Shown piece by piece: positions 24,410-30,702 of a stretch of DNA of 40,054 nucleotides. The translations under genes were made by a program, and so were the position numbers. The first letter of the stretch is position 1; each line of letters begins with the position of its first letter. Under the pieces are notes generated by a model. It saw nothing but the letters and a program-made list of their open reading frames with translations, was not told the DNA's origin and searched no databases. The DNA is from Oscillospiraceae bacterium. Its GTDB lineage: Bacteria; Bacillota_A; Clostridia; Oscillospirales; Oscillospiraceae. Location of the stretch: the NCBI GenBank assembly GCA_015068055.1, contig SVLG01000008.1, positions 1-40,054 of the forward strand, given 5' to 3'.

Positions 24410-24952
24410 ATGTTAGACCGTGAGCGTCTGGAAGCGCAGCTTTGTGAGCTGCCTCTGTATGTTTACCATTTTTTCGATCCCAACGAACTTGAATTCTGCG
24501 ACCGCATCCGCTGGATCTGCGAGCATGAGTGCCCCATGTACGGCAAAAGCTGGGCCTGTCCGCCGGGCACCGGCAGCGTTGCAGACTGCGAGCGAAAGTG
24601 TCGCAGCTACTCCGGCGCCCTGCTGATCTCCACCATCACCGAGGTGCGGGATATCTCCGACATGGAGGAAACACTGGCTGCCCGCCCCGAACACGAGGCC
24701 ATTACCAACGCGGTACGGGATCTGTTCCGGGAACAGGGAATGGACCCTTATGTCCTCTCCACGGAGAGCTGCGCCGAGTGTGAACGCTGCGCCTGGCTGG
24801 ACGGCGAACCCTGCCGTTTCCCGGAGCGGATGCATCCCTGTGTGGAGAGTCAGGGCATCAACATCCTGCCCCTCATTGAGGAGCTGGGTGTGGCCTTCCA
24901 ATATGGGGAAAATGTAGTCACATGGTTTTCCATTCTGCTTTATCGTGACTGA
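24410..24952 (+). CDS. DUF2284 metal-binding protein
   Basis: This 180-residue soluble protein is cysteine-rich and fits DUF2284, described as predicted metal-binding. Cysteines fall in CEHECPMYGKSWACPPG and CERKC near the N-terminal half and in SCAECERCAWLDGEPC later, a pattern that suggests two iron-sulfur or zinc sites. Function is unknown. AAGGAG precedes the start. It is first in an operon with an MFS carrier and a PhzF protein. Confidence 0.85.
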   Translation: MLDRERLEAQLCELPLYVYHFFDPNELEFCDRIRWICEHECPMYGKSWACPPGTGSVADCERKCRSYSGALLISTITEVRDISDMEETLAARPEHEAITNAVRDLFREQGMDPYVLSTESCAECERCAWLDGEPCRFPERMHPCVESQGINILPLIEELGVAFQYGENVVTWFSILLYRD

Positions 24953-24971
24953 CAAAGAAAGGGGATCGCCT

Positions 24972-26195
24972 ATGAAAAAGCCTTCACTTTCCTCCCGTAT
25001 GCAGGAGGCCTTCAACCCCAATTCGCCCTATCGTCTGCTTCTGCTCACCACCATTTTTACGGGTCTTGCCTTCGGTATCCAGAAGGGCATGCTGGATAAC
25101 TTCCTTGTAGAAGTCGTGGGGATGAACCAGATGGACCGGGGCGTGGCAGAGTTTTTCCGGGAATTGCCGGGGGTGCTGCTGATTTTTATTCTGGCGGTGT
25201 TTTATACCCTTTCGGCGGAAACTCTCTACAAATCCGGCATCGTGATCATGCTGGTGGGGCTTGGTATGTACACGGTGCTGCCGCCGGACAAGGTACTTAT
25301 GACTCTGACGGTCTTTCTCTTCTCGCTGGGTGACCACATCCAGTTCGGCGTGAGAAGCTCCCTTGTCCTTGCCTATTCCAAAGAGGGCCGGGGCGGCGCC
25401 GCTTTGGGCGTACAATACTCCATCAATGAGATCGGCATGCTGGTGGGCTACCTTATCATCGTGCTGGCCTTCTCCCTTTTTGCCGCAGCCGCACCCTATC
25501 GGATCTTCTTCGCGGTGGCTGCCGTTTTGCTGGGCGGCGGTGTAATTACCTCTCTGCACATCCACGGGAAAAACGCCACCGACGAGAACAAGCGGCGCTT
25601 CCGTCTGCAGAAGAAGTACCACAAGTACTACATGCTGGAGATGTTCTACGGAGCCAGAAAACAGGTCTTTATGACCTTCGGGCCCTATGTACTTATCCTC
25701 TTTTACGGAGCCAATGCCGCTGCCATCAGTCTCCTCTTTGCCGTCAGCGCTGTGGCCTGCTCCCTTCTCTCCCCTCTGGTGGGCCGTATTATTGACCGCA
25801 TCGGCTATAAGACCGTGATGGTAGCCGATACCCTTATTCTGGTCATCGTCTGCTTCTTCTACGGCTTTGCCCATCATTTCCTGCCTATGAAGGCCGCCTA
25901 TCTGGTCTGCTGTGCCAACTATGTACTGGACGCTGTGATCTCCATGGCGTCCATGGCCTCCAATGTCTATGTGCAGGATCTGGCGGAGACCGCAGAGGAA
26001 GTGCCCGTTACCATCTCCACCGGCGTTTCCATCAACCACCTCATCTCCATCTTCATTGCCCTTTTCGGCGGCTGGATCTGGAAAACCCTCGGCATTGAGC
26101 TGCTCTTTATACTCTCGGCGGTACTGGGCCTCTGCAACAGCGCCTACGCCGCTTCCATCAAAACCTCAACCGTCAGAAAGGAGAAAAGCGCATGA
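24972..26195 (+). CDS. Major facilitator superfamily transporter
   Basis: This 407-residue carrier has about twelve membrane helices in two halves. The central cytoplasmic loop is basic (HGKNATDENKRRFRLQKKYHK), and a GRIIDRIGYKTVM sequence in the second half is the MFS loop motif between helices. The start at 24972 is preferred (GGGGAT upstream, MKKPSL start); a GTG at 24945 is also open. The substrate is unknown. It overlaps the phzF-like gene by 4 bp. Confidence 0.82.
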   Translation: MKKPSLSSRMQEAFNPNSPYRLLLLTTIFTGLAFGIQKGMLDNFLVEVVGMNQMDRGVAEFFRELPGVLLIFILAVFYTLSAETLYKSGIVIMLVGLGMYTVLPPDKVLMTLTVFLFSLGDHIQFGVRSSLVLAYSKEGRGGAALGVQYSINEIGMLVGYLIIVLAFSLFAAAAPYRIFFAVAAVLLGGGVITSLHIHGKNATDENKRRFRLQKKYHKYYMLEMFYGARKQVFMTFGPYVLILFYGANAAAISLLFAVSAVACSLLSPLVGRIIDRIGYKTVMVADTLILVIVCFFYGFAHHFLPMKAAYLVCCANYVLDAVISMASMASNVYVQDLAETAEEVPVTISTGVSINHLISIFIALFGGWIWKTLGIELLFILSAVLGLCNSAYAASIKTSTVRKEKSA

Positions 26196-26971
26196 AGCAG
26201 TACATTGTAGACGCCTTTACCGAAAAGGTATTCTCCGGCAACCCCGCCGCCGTCTGTGTCATGGACGCGTGGCCGGAGGATGAACTTCTCATGAAGATCA
26301 CCATGGAGAACAACCTCTCTGAAACCGCCTTTGCCGTATGGGAAGGCGACGCCTATCACCTGCGCTGGTTTACCCCCGGCGGAGAAATCGATCTCTGCGG
26401 CCACGCCACTCTGGCCACGGGCTATATCATTCTGCGTTTTTACCACCCGGACTGGAAGCAAGTTTCCTTTGACACCCTCAGCGGCCGCCTTACCGTGACA
26501 AGAGCGGGGGATCTTTATGAGATGGACTTTCCCGCCTACGCCCTTCACTCCGTCCCGGTTACAGACGAGATGGAAGCAGCCATCGGCGTAAGACCGCTGG
26601 AGGCCTGGATGGGCCGGGATCTTCTCTGCATTCTGCCCGATGCCGGAGCCATTCCCAACCTGCAGCCGGATATGCAGAAGGTAAAGGCGCTGCCCGGACT
26701 GCTGCTCCATATCACCGCTGCGGGCACGGACTTCGACAGCGTCTCGCGCACCTTTGCTCCCAAGAGTGCCATTGATGAGGACCCCGTCTGCGGTTCCGGC
26801 CACTGCCACATCATGCCCTTCTGGGGCGCACGACTCGGCAAACGGGAGCTCTGCTGCTATCAGGCTTCCCGCCGTGGCGGCGTCCTCTACGGCAGACTCC
26901 TGGGCGAGCGGCTGAAGCTCAGCGGCAAAGCGGCCCTCTTTGCCGAGGCTGTCATATACCCGGAACACTGA
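26192..26971 (+). CDS. PhzF-family isomerase/epimerase
   Basis: This 259-residue protein has the PhzF double fold related to diaminopimelate epimerase. Conserved parts are VDAFTEKVFSGNPAAV at the start, catalytic Glu44 in NLSETAF, GEIDLCGHATLA, and DPVCGSGHC. PhzF itself isomerises dihydro-hydroxyanthranilate in phenazine synthesis, but no other phenazine genes are here, so this member likely acts on another small substrate. It is translated by ATGA overlap with the MFS gene. The hairpin after its stop lacks a T-run on this strand. Confidence 0.9.
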   Translation: MKQYIVDAFTEKVFSGNPAAVCVMDAWPEDELLMKITMENNLSETAFAVWEGDAYHLRWFTPGGEIDLCGHATLATGYIILRFYHPDWKQVSFDTLSGRLTVTRAGDLYEMDFPAYALHSVPVTDEMEAAIGVRPLEAWMGRDLLCILPDAGAIPNLQPDMQKVKALPGLLLHITAAGTDFDSVSRTFAPKSAIDEDPVCGSGHCHIMPFWGARLGKRELCCYQASRRGGVLYGRLLGERLKLSGKAALFAEAVIYPEH

Positions 26972-26981
26972 AAGAACACAA

Positions 26982-27013
26982 AGAGCCCTGTATCCGAACG
27001 GATACAGGGCTCT
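26982..27013 (-). terminator. Terminator of the candidate small RNA
   Basis: Perfect 14-bp stem (26982-26995 with 27000-27013) and 4-base loop. On the minus strand it is followed by TTTGTGTTCTTTC; on the plus strand by CCGCAT, so it fits the leftward transcript better than the rightward phzF operon. Confidence 0.65.
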
Positions 27014-27066
27014 CCGCATAAGAGATGAAACAAAAAAGAGGAAGGTGAAGAAGTTATCATAAGGTT

Positions 27067-27082
27067 GTTAGCTCCCGCTAAC
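27067..27082. promoter_or_regulatory. Iron-regulator-type operator at the small RNA start
   Basis: GTTAGC-TCCC-GCTAAC, perfect 6-bp arms. It covers the expected transcription start of the leftward promoter at 27091-27119, a classic repressor position. Confidence 0.7.
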
Positions 27083-27090
27083 TTTCTTGC

Positions 27091-27119
27091 AGTGTACCAT
27101 GGTTTTCCCTACTTGTCAA
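27091..27119 (-). promoter_or_regulatory. Promoter of the candidate small RNA
   Basis: Minus strand TTGACA (27119-27114), 17 bases, TACACT (27096-27091). Confidence 0.75.
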
Positions 27120-27130
27120 GTATACAAATA

Positions 27131-27161
27131 AAAATTTCCGGCATTTTATGCCGGAAATTTT
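27131..27161 (-). terminator. Terminator of the DtxR-family regulator gene
   Basis: A 14-bp stem (27131-27144 with 27148-27161) and 3-base loop overlap the regulator stop codon; the minus strand continues with TTTTTATTTG. It separates the regulator from the small-RNA promoter. Confidence 0.85.
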
Positions 27162-27522
27162 ACTTGCCTATATGCTTTTTGATGGCGTCGAAGGTGCTGT
27201 CGCTGATGACATGCTCGATTTTGCAGGCATCCTCCGAGGCGGTTTTTTCATCTACACCCAGAGCCACCAGCATACCGGTCAGCACCGTATGCCGTTCAAA
27301 GATCTTCAACGCCACGGCCTCTCCACTCTCTGTGAGGCAGAGGGAACCGTCCTCCCCCACGGTGATATAGCCGCCTTCCCGCAAAAGGCCCACGGCCCGG
27401 CTGACGCTGGGCTTGGAATAGCCCATATGCTCGGCCACATCGATGCTCCGGACGATGTTTTTCTGTTGGGAGAGAACATGGATCGTCTCCAGATACATCT
27501 CAGCTGATTCCTGCAAACGCAT
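27160..27522 (-). CDS. DtxR-family iron-dependent repressor (short form)
   Basis: This 120-residue protein has the DtxR winged helix (RSIDVAEHMGYSKPSVSRAVGLLREGGYI) and the metal-binding dimer domain but no C-terminal SH3-like domain, like MntR in length. The ligand set is Met9, Glu12, His78, Cys100, Glu103 and His104. Met and Cys match the iron site of DtxR (Met10, Cys102, Glu105, His106), whereas the manganese sensor MntR has Asp8 and Glu99 there. This supports ferrous iron sensing. AGGAGG lies 7 bases before the start. It sits beside feoA and feoB and four copies of one palindrome, which are its most likely operators. Confidence 0.88.
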   Translation of the reverse strand: MRLQESAEMYLETIHVLSQQKNIVRSIDVAEHMGYSKPSVSRAVGLLREGGYITVGEDGSLCLTESGEAVALKIFERHTVLTGMLVALGVDEKTASEDACKIEHVISDSTFDAIKKHIGK

Positions 27523-27535
27523 ACGAAAACCTCCT

Positions 27536-27575
27536 TCTGCGGTATTTATAAAAAAATATCATATTTCACCGCAGA
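27536..27575 (-). promoter_or_regulatory. Inverted repeat upstream of the regulator gene
   Basis: TCTGCGGT (27536-27543) and ACCGCAGA (27568-27575) are perfect 8-bp arms around an AT-rich centre that holds possible -10 sequence. TTGCAA (minus strand, 27580-27575) could be the -35. No GTTAGC operator lies here, so autoregulation by the same site type is not seen. Confidence 0.45.
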
Positions 27576-27620
27576 TTGCAAGTATGGCCCCGTATCCCCC
27601 CCATCGGGATTCTTTTAAAA

Positions 27621-27657
27621 TTTACCCCTTGACAAAAGGGGTAAATGGGTTTATTAT
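27621..27657 (+). promoter_or_regulatory. feoA promoter with a second inverted repeat over the -35
   Basis: TTGACA (27629-27634), 17 bases, TATTAT (27652-27657). A separate inverted repeat TTTACCCCTT (27621-27630) and AAGGGGTAAA (27636-27645) embraces the -35 element and may bind another regulator. Confidence 0.75.
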
Positions 27658-27666
27658 ACAGATGTG

Positions 27667-27682
27667 GTTAGCGGACGCTAAC
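27667..27682. promoter_or_regulatory. feoA operator 1
   Basis: GTTAGC-GGAC-GCTAAC with an extra G/C pair on each side. It lies at about +3 to +18 of the feoA transcript. Confidence 0.75.
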
Positions 27683-27701
27683 CGATTTTAAAGCCCCGGC
27701 A

Positions 27702-27717
27702 GTTAGTCGTGGCTAAC
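27702..27717. promoter_or_regulatory. feoA operator 2
   Basis: GTTAGT-CGTG-GCTAAC, one mismatch to the palindrome at 27667, with the same 4-base spacer. It lies in the feoA leader, 35 bp (centre to centre) from operator 1. Confidence 0.65.
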
Positions 27718-27739
27718 ATTTGAAAGGCGGGTGAATTTT

Positions 27740-27952
27740 ATGCCTCTTACCTCCGTTGCCGAAGGAAAGGAATATATTATCCGGAACATTGAAACCGAAG
27801 ATGCGGATATGGATGCGTTCCTCTTTTCTCTGGGCTGCTACAGCGGCGAGCCGGTCACCGTGGTCTCCCGCCGCCGGGGCAGCTGCGTGGTTTCCATCAA
27901 GGATGGACGCTACAGCATCGACAATCAGCTGGCCGCCGCCATCATCGTCTGA
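27740..27952 (+). CDS. feoA: FeoA iron-transport accessory protein
   Basis: This 70-residue SH3-like protein matches FeoA, a small cytoplasmic partner of FeoB. The strands EYIIRNIE, FLFSLGCYSGEPVTVVSRR and SCVVSIKDGRYSIDNQLAAAIIV follow the family order. The start at 27740 is preferred; GGCGGGTGA lies upstream and a GTG at 27731 is also open. Two iron-type operators lie between its promoter and start. It has its own terminator before feoB, so the two genes are separately started. Confidence 0.88.
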   Translation: MPLTSVAEGKEYIIRNIETEDADMDAFLFSLGCYSGEPVTVVSRRRGSCVVSIKDGRYSIDNQLAAAIIV

Positions 27953-27957
27953 ACGAC

Positions 27958-27984
27958 AAAGGTGATCAGCTGATCACTTTTTTG
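27958..27984 (+). terminator. Terminator after feoA
   Basis: A perfect 16-bp palindrome (27962-27977) gives an 8-bp stem at most, flanked by AAA and a run of seven T. The small loop makes the true stem shorter, so partial read-through into feoB is likely. Confidence 0.65.
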
Positions 27985-27991
27985 ACTATCG

Positions 27992-28027
27992 GTTAGCATT
28001 GGCTAACTACTCATATGCAGGTATAAT
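27992..28027 (+). promoter_or_regulatory. feoB promoter with overlapping operator
   Basis: TTGGCT (27999-28004), 17 bases, TATAAT (28022-28027). The -35 lies inside GTTAGC-ATTG-GCTAAC (27992-28007), so the bound repressor would block polymerase. The leader would be only about 12 bases. Confidence 0.7.
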
Positions 28028-28045
28028 GGAAAGAGAGGATATCCT

Positions 28046-30043
28046 ATGAGAATCGCACTGGCAGGCAACCCCAATAGCGGCAAAACCACTATGTTCAACG
28101 CCCTCACCGGCCGCAATGAGCGGGTTGGCAACTGGGCAGGGGTAACCGTGGACCGGAAGGAAGCGCCCATCCGAAGCACCTACGCCGGTGAGCAGGAGTT
28201 CATCGCCGTGGACCTTCCCGGCGCCTACTCCATGTCTCCCTTCACCGCCGAGGAGAGCATCACCAGCTCCTATGTAAAGAATGAGAAGCCCGATGTCATT
28301 GTCAACATCGTGGATGCCACCAATCTCAGCCGCAGCCTCTTTTTTACCACCCAGCTTCTGGAGTTGGGCGTGCCCGTGGTGGTGGCCCTCAACAAAGCCG
28401 ACCTGAACGAAAAGAAGGAAACCCATATTGACACCGCGGCCCTTTCCGCAAAGCTGGGCTGCCCGGTGATAGAGACTGTCTCCACCAATGCCGGCGGGCT
28501 TGCCAACGTAGTAAAGACGGCCGCGGCGCTGAAGGGCCAGAGTCAGAAGGCCCCCTATGCACAGGGCGACATTGATCTTTCCAGCAAGGAGGCCGTGGCG
28601 GCTGCCGACCGCGCCCGCTTCGCCTTTGTCAATACGATCGTAGCCCAGGTGGAAAGCCGTAAGGTAAAGACCCGCGACTACAACGCACAGGATAAGCTGG
28701 ACGCTGTCCTCACTCACCCCGTGGCCGGACTGGTGATTTTCGCCGCCGTCATGTTTCTGGTTTTCCAGCTCTCTCAGGTTTGGGTCGGTCCCTTTATTGC
28801 CGACACGCTGGTGGCCTGGATCGAAGGCTTCATGGAGGTCGTCGGCGGGCTCATGGAAAGCGCCAGCCCCCTGCTGCAGGCTCTCGTAGTGGATGGCATG
28901 ATCGGCGGTGCCGCCGCGGTCATCGGCTTCCTGCCTCTGGTCATGGTTATGTACTTCCTCATCGCCCTGCTGGAGGACTGCGGCTATATGGCCCGTGCCA
29001 CCGTGGTTCTGGACCCCATCTTCAAGAAGGTCGGCCTCTCCGGCAAGAGTGTGATCCCCTTTGTGATCTCCACCGGCTGCGCCATCCCCGGCATCATGGC
29101 CTGCCGCACCATCCGCAACGAGCGTGAGCGTCGGGCCACGGCCATGCTGGCCCCCTTCATGCCCTGTGGCGCCAAGCTCCCCGTCATTGCCCTTTTCGCC
29201 GGTTCCTTCTTTGAGGACGCCGGTTGGGTGGGTACGCTGATGTACTTTGCCGGCATTCTGCTGATCCTCATCGGCGCCCTGCTCATCAACGCCATCACCG
29301 GCTACAAGGTGAGAAAGTCCTTCTTCATCATGGAACTGCCCGAGTATAAGCTCCCCTCTCTCAAGCGCGCCACCTACTCCATGCTTTCCCGGGGCTGGGC
29401 CTACATTGTAAAGGCCGCCACCATCATCCTTCTCTGCAACACCGTGGTGCAGATCATGCAGACCTTCGACTGGAGCTTCCAGGTAGCCGAAAGCGCCGAT
29501 GCTTCCATTCTGGCCTCCATCGCCGGTCCCTTTGCCTACGTGCTGGTACCCGTGGTGGGCGTGCTCAGCTGGCAGCTGGCTGCCGCCGCCGTCACCGGTT
29601 TCATCGCCAAGGAAAACGTGGTGGGCACTCTGGCCGTCTGCTTTGTGGGGCTTGAGAACCTCATTGACACCGAGGAACTGGCTCTCCTGGAAGGTGCCGG
29701 CGCTGAGGTGGCAGGTGTCATGGCCATCACCAAAGTGGCTGCTCTGGCTTATCTCATGTTCAACCTCTACACTCCCCCCTGCTTCGCGGCCATCGGCGCC
29801 ATGAACGCCGAAATGAAGAGCGGCAAGTGGCTCTGGGGCGGCATCGCCCTGCAGCTGGGCGTGGGCTACAGCGTGGGCTGGCTGGTCTACACCGTTGGCA
29901 CCCTCCTCACCGCTCCCGCTGCACTGAACGCAGGCGCTGCTGTTGCCGGCGGCGTGTTCGTGGCGGCGCTGGTCGCCGTTGTCATCTTCCTCTGCCGCGC
30001 AAGCGAGCAGGCGCTAAAAAAAGAATACGCACTGAAAGGATAA
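28046..30043 (+). CDS. feoB: Ferrous iron transporter FeoB
   Basis: FeoB moves ferrous iron across the inner membrane. The 665-residue protein has the N-terminal G domain: G1 GNPNSGKTT (7-15), G2 region GVTVDRKE, G3 DLPGAYS, and G4 NKAD near 117. A GDI-like helical segment follows, then the membrane domain with Gate motifs around STGCAIPGIMACRTIRNERERR and TVVQIMQ. No FeoA or FeoC part is fused. GAGAGGAT lies upstream of the start. It is followed after 6 bp by a Cys-rich small protein gene. Iron repression is predicted from the operator over its promoter. Confidence 0.97.
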   Translation: MRIALAGNPNSGKTTMFNALTGRNERVGNWAGVTVDRKEAPIRSTYAGEQEFIAVDLPGAYSMSPFTAEESITSSYVKNEKPDVIVNIVDATNLSRSLFFTTQLLELGVPVVVALNKADLNEKKETHIDTAALSAKLGCPVIETVSTNAGGLANVVKTAAALKGQSQKAPYAQGDIDLSSKEAVAAADRARFAFVNTIVAQVESRKVKTRDYNAQDKLDAVLTHPVAGLVIFAAVMFLVFQLSQVWVGPFIADTLVAWIEGFMEVVGGLMESASPLLQALVVDGMIGGAAAVIGFLPLVMVMYFLIALLEDCGYMARATVVLDPIFKKVGLSGKSVIPFVISTGCAIPGIMACRTIRNERERRATAMLAPFMPCGAKLPVIALFAGSFFEDAGWVGTLMYFAGILLILIGALLINAITGYKVRKSFFIMELPEYKLPSLKRATYSMLSRGWAYIVKAATIILLCNTVVQIMQTFDWSFQVAESADASILASIAGPFAYVLVPVVGVLSWQLAAAAVTGFIAKENVVGTLAVCFVGLENLIDTEELALLEGAGAEVAGVMAITKVAALAYLMFNLYTPPCFAAIGAMNAEMKSGKWLWGGIALQLGVGYSVGWLVYTVGTLLTAPAALNAGAAVAGGVFVAALVAVVIFLCRASEQALKKEYALKG

Positions 30044-30049
30044 ATCAAC

Positions 30050-30211
30050 ATGGCTGACTTTATTGTGATTGCGATTGTCGCACTGATCACCGGCGCCGCC
30101 GCCCGCTATGTCTGGAAGGCCAAAAAGAGCGGTAAAACCTGCATCGGCTGTCCCGGCAGCGGCAGCTGCTCCGGCGCTTGCTGCAGCGGCTGCGGCGTCA
30201 GAAAAAAATGA
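30050..30211 (+). CDS. FeoB-associated Cys-rich membrane protein
   Basis: This small gene of 53 residues begins 6 bp after the feoB stop, with AAAGGA upstream. Residues 4-22 form one membrane helix (FIVIAIVALITGAAARYVW), a basic stretch follows (KAKKSGK), then a cysteine-rich tail with six Cys (TCIGCPGSGSCSGACCSGC). This layout matches the FeoB-associated Cys-rich family, often found right behind feoB. The tail may hold iron or an iron-sulfur cluster at the cytoplasmic mouth of FeoB, or take the role of FeoC; that is inference. A weak hairpin (30216-30237) follows. Confidence 0.85.
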   Translation: MADFIVIAIVALITGAAARYVWKAKKSGKTCIGCPGSGSCSGACCSGCGVRKK

Positions 30212-30253
30212 TGGTTTTCACCGCTATAACGGTGAAATAAAGTAAAAAATCCC

Positions 30254-30282
30254 TTGCTTTTCCGGACGCAGTGTGGTAACAT
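30254..30282 (+). promoter_or_regulatory. secG promoter
   Basis: TTGCTT (30254-30259), 17 bases, TAACAT (30277-30282). Confidence 0.55.
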
Positions 30283-30333
30283 ACTTAGGCTATTTGTAAA
30301 AACTGCGTTTAAGATAGAAAGGATTGAAATTCA

Positions 30334-30561
30334 ATGACCATCGCTCTGAGCATTCTTTTTCTGATCGCTTCCCTGTTCCTCGTCGCTGTCGTCCTGCTCC
30401 AGTCCGGCAAGAGCGCCGGTATCTCCGGTGCCATCGGCGGCGGTGCTGACAACTTCTTTGCCAAGGGCAAGGCCAAGAGCCTTGATGCCAAGCTCGCTAA
30501 GATGACCAAGTGGGTGGCTCTGGCTTTCGTGGTTCTGGCTCTGGTCCTCAACCTCGTCTAA
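30334..30561 (+). CDS. secG: Preprotein translocase subunit SecG
   Basis: SecG is the small auxiliary subunit of the SecYEG channel. The 75-residue protein has two membrane helices (residues 3-22 and 56-74) joined by the typical loop LLQSGKSAGISGAIGGGAD. AGAAAGGA lies upstream of the start. It is a single-gene unit with its own promoter and terminator; RNase R and SmpB, which often follow secG in Firmicutes, are not here. Confidence 0.93.
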   Translation: MTIALSILFLIASLFLVAVVLLQSGKSAGISGAIGGGADNFFAKGKAKSLDAKLAKMTKWVALAFVVLALVLNLV

Positions 30562-30587
30562 GCGCTGTCCTGATCGTACATTTCCTT

Positions 30588-30619
30588 ACGGCCCGTTGCA
30601 AAGCGGGCCGTGTTTTTTT
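30588..30619 (+). terminator. secG terminator
   Basis: An 8-bp GC stem (30588-30595 with 30604-30611) is followed by G and seven T. Confidence 0.85.
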
Positions 30620-30639
30620 GCCCAAAAACGCCCTTATGG

Positions 30640-30668
30640 TTGACAATAATCGTCGTTTATTGTATTAT
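30640..30668 (+). promoter_or_regulatory. Promoter of the DUF3048 lipoprotein gene, with a spacer dyad
   Basis: TTGACA (30640-30645), 17 bases, TATTAT (30663-30668). An inverted repeat ACAATAA-N7-TTATTGT (30643-30663) fills the spacer and could be a repressor site. Confidence 0.75.
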
Positions 30669-30702
30669 GAACCAGATATAACTCTGATTAGAGGGGATTA
30701 TT

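Larger units (their letters stand above)
26970..27084 (-). ncRNA. Candidate iron-regulated small RNA (about 110 nt)
   Basis: A strong leftward promoter (27119-27091) has no protein gene downstream: the next gene in that direction, phzF-like, is on the other strand. The predicted transcript starts near 27084, at a GTTAGC-N4-GCTAAC operator, and meets a 14-bp terminator hairpin (26982-27013) followed by a T-rich tail. Between them lies a CU-rich stretch (27026-27052, with CACCUUCCUC) that could pair with Shine-Dalgarno sites. This set-up resembles iron-sparing RNAs such as RyhB and FsrA in logic; no sequence homology is claimed. An ATG near 27060 on this strand lacks a good ribosome site and its frame runs into the hairpin, so a peptide is less likely. 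Confidence 0.55.

Noticed and set aside
26982..27013. Hairpin as terminator of the rightward phzF operon
   Set aside because: The plus strand after the stem is CCGCAT, not T-rich; the T-rich side is on the minus strand, so it fits the leftward RNA better, though it might serve both weakly.
27046..27063. Tiny plus-strand frame GTG AAG AAG TTA TCA TAA after a GAGGAAG sequence
   Set aside because: Five codons only and no plus-strand promoter seen; the ribosome-site look is explained by the CU-rich stretch of the candidate RNA on the other strand.
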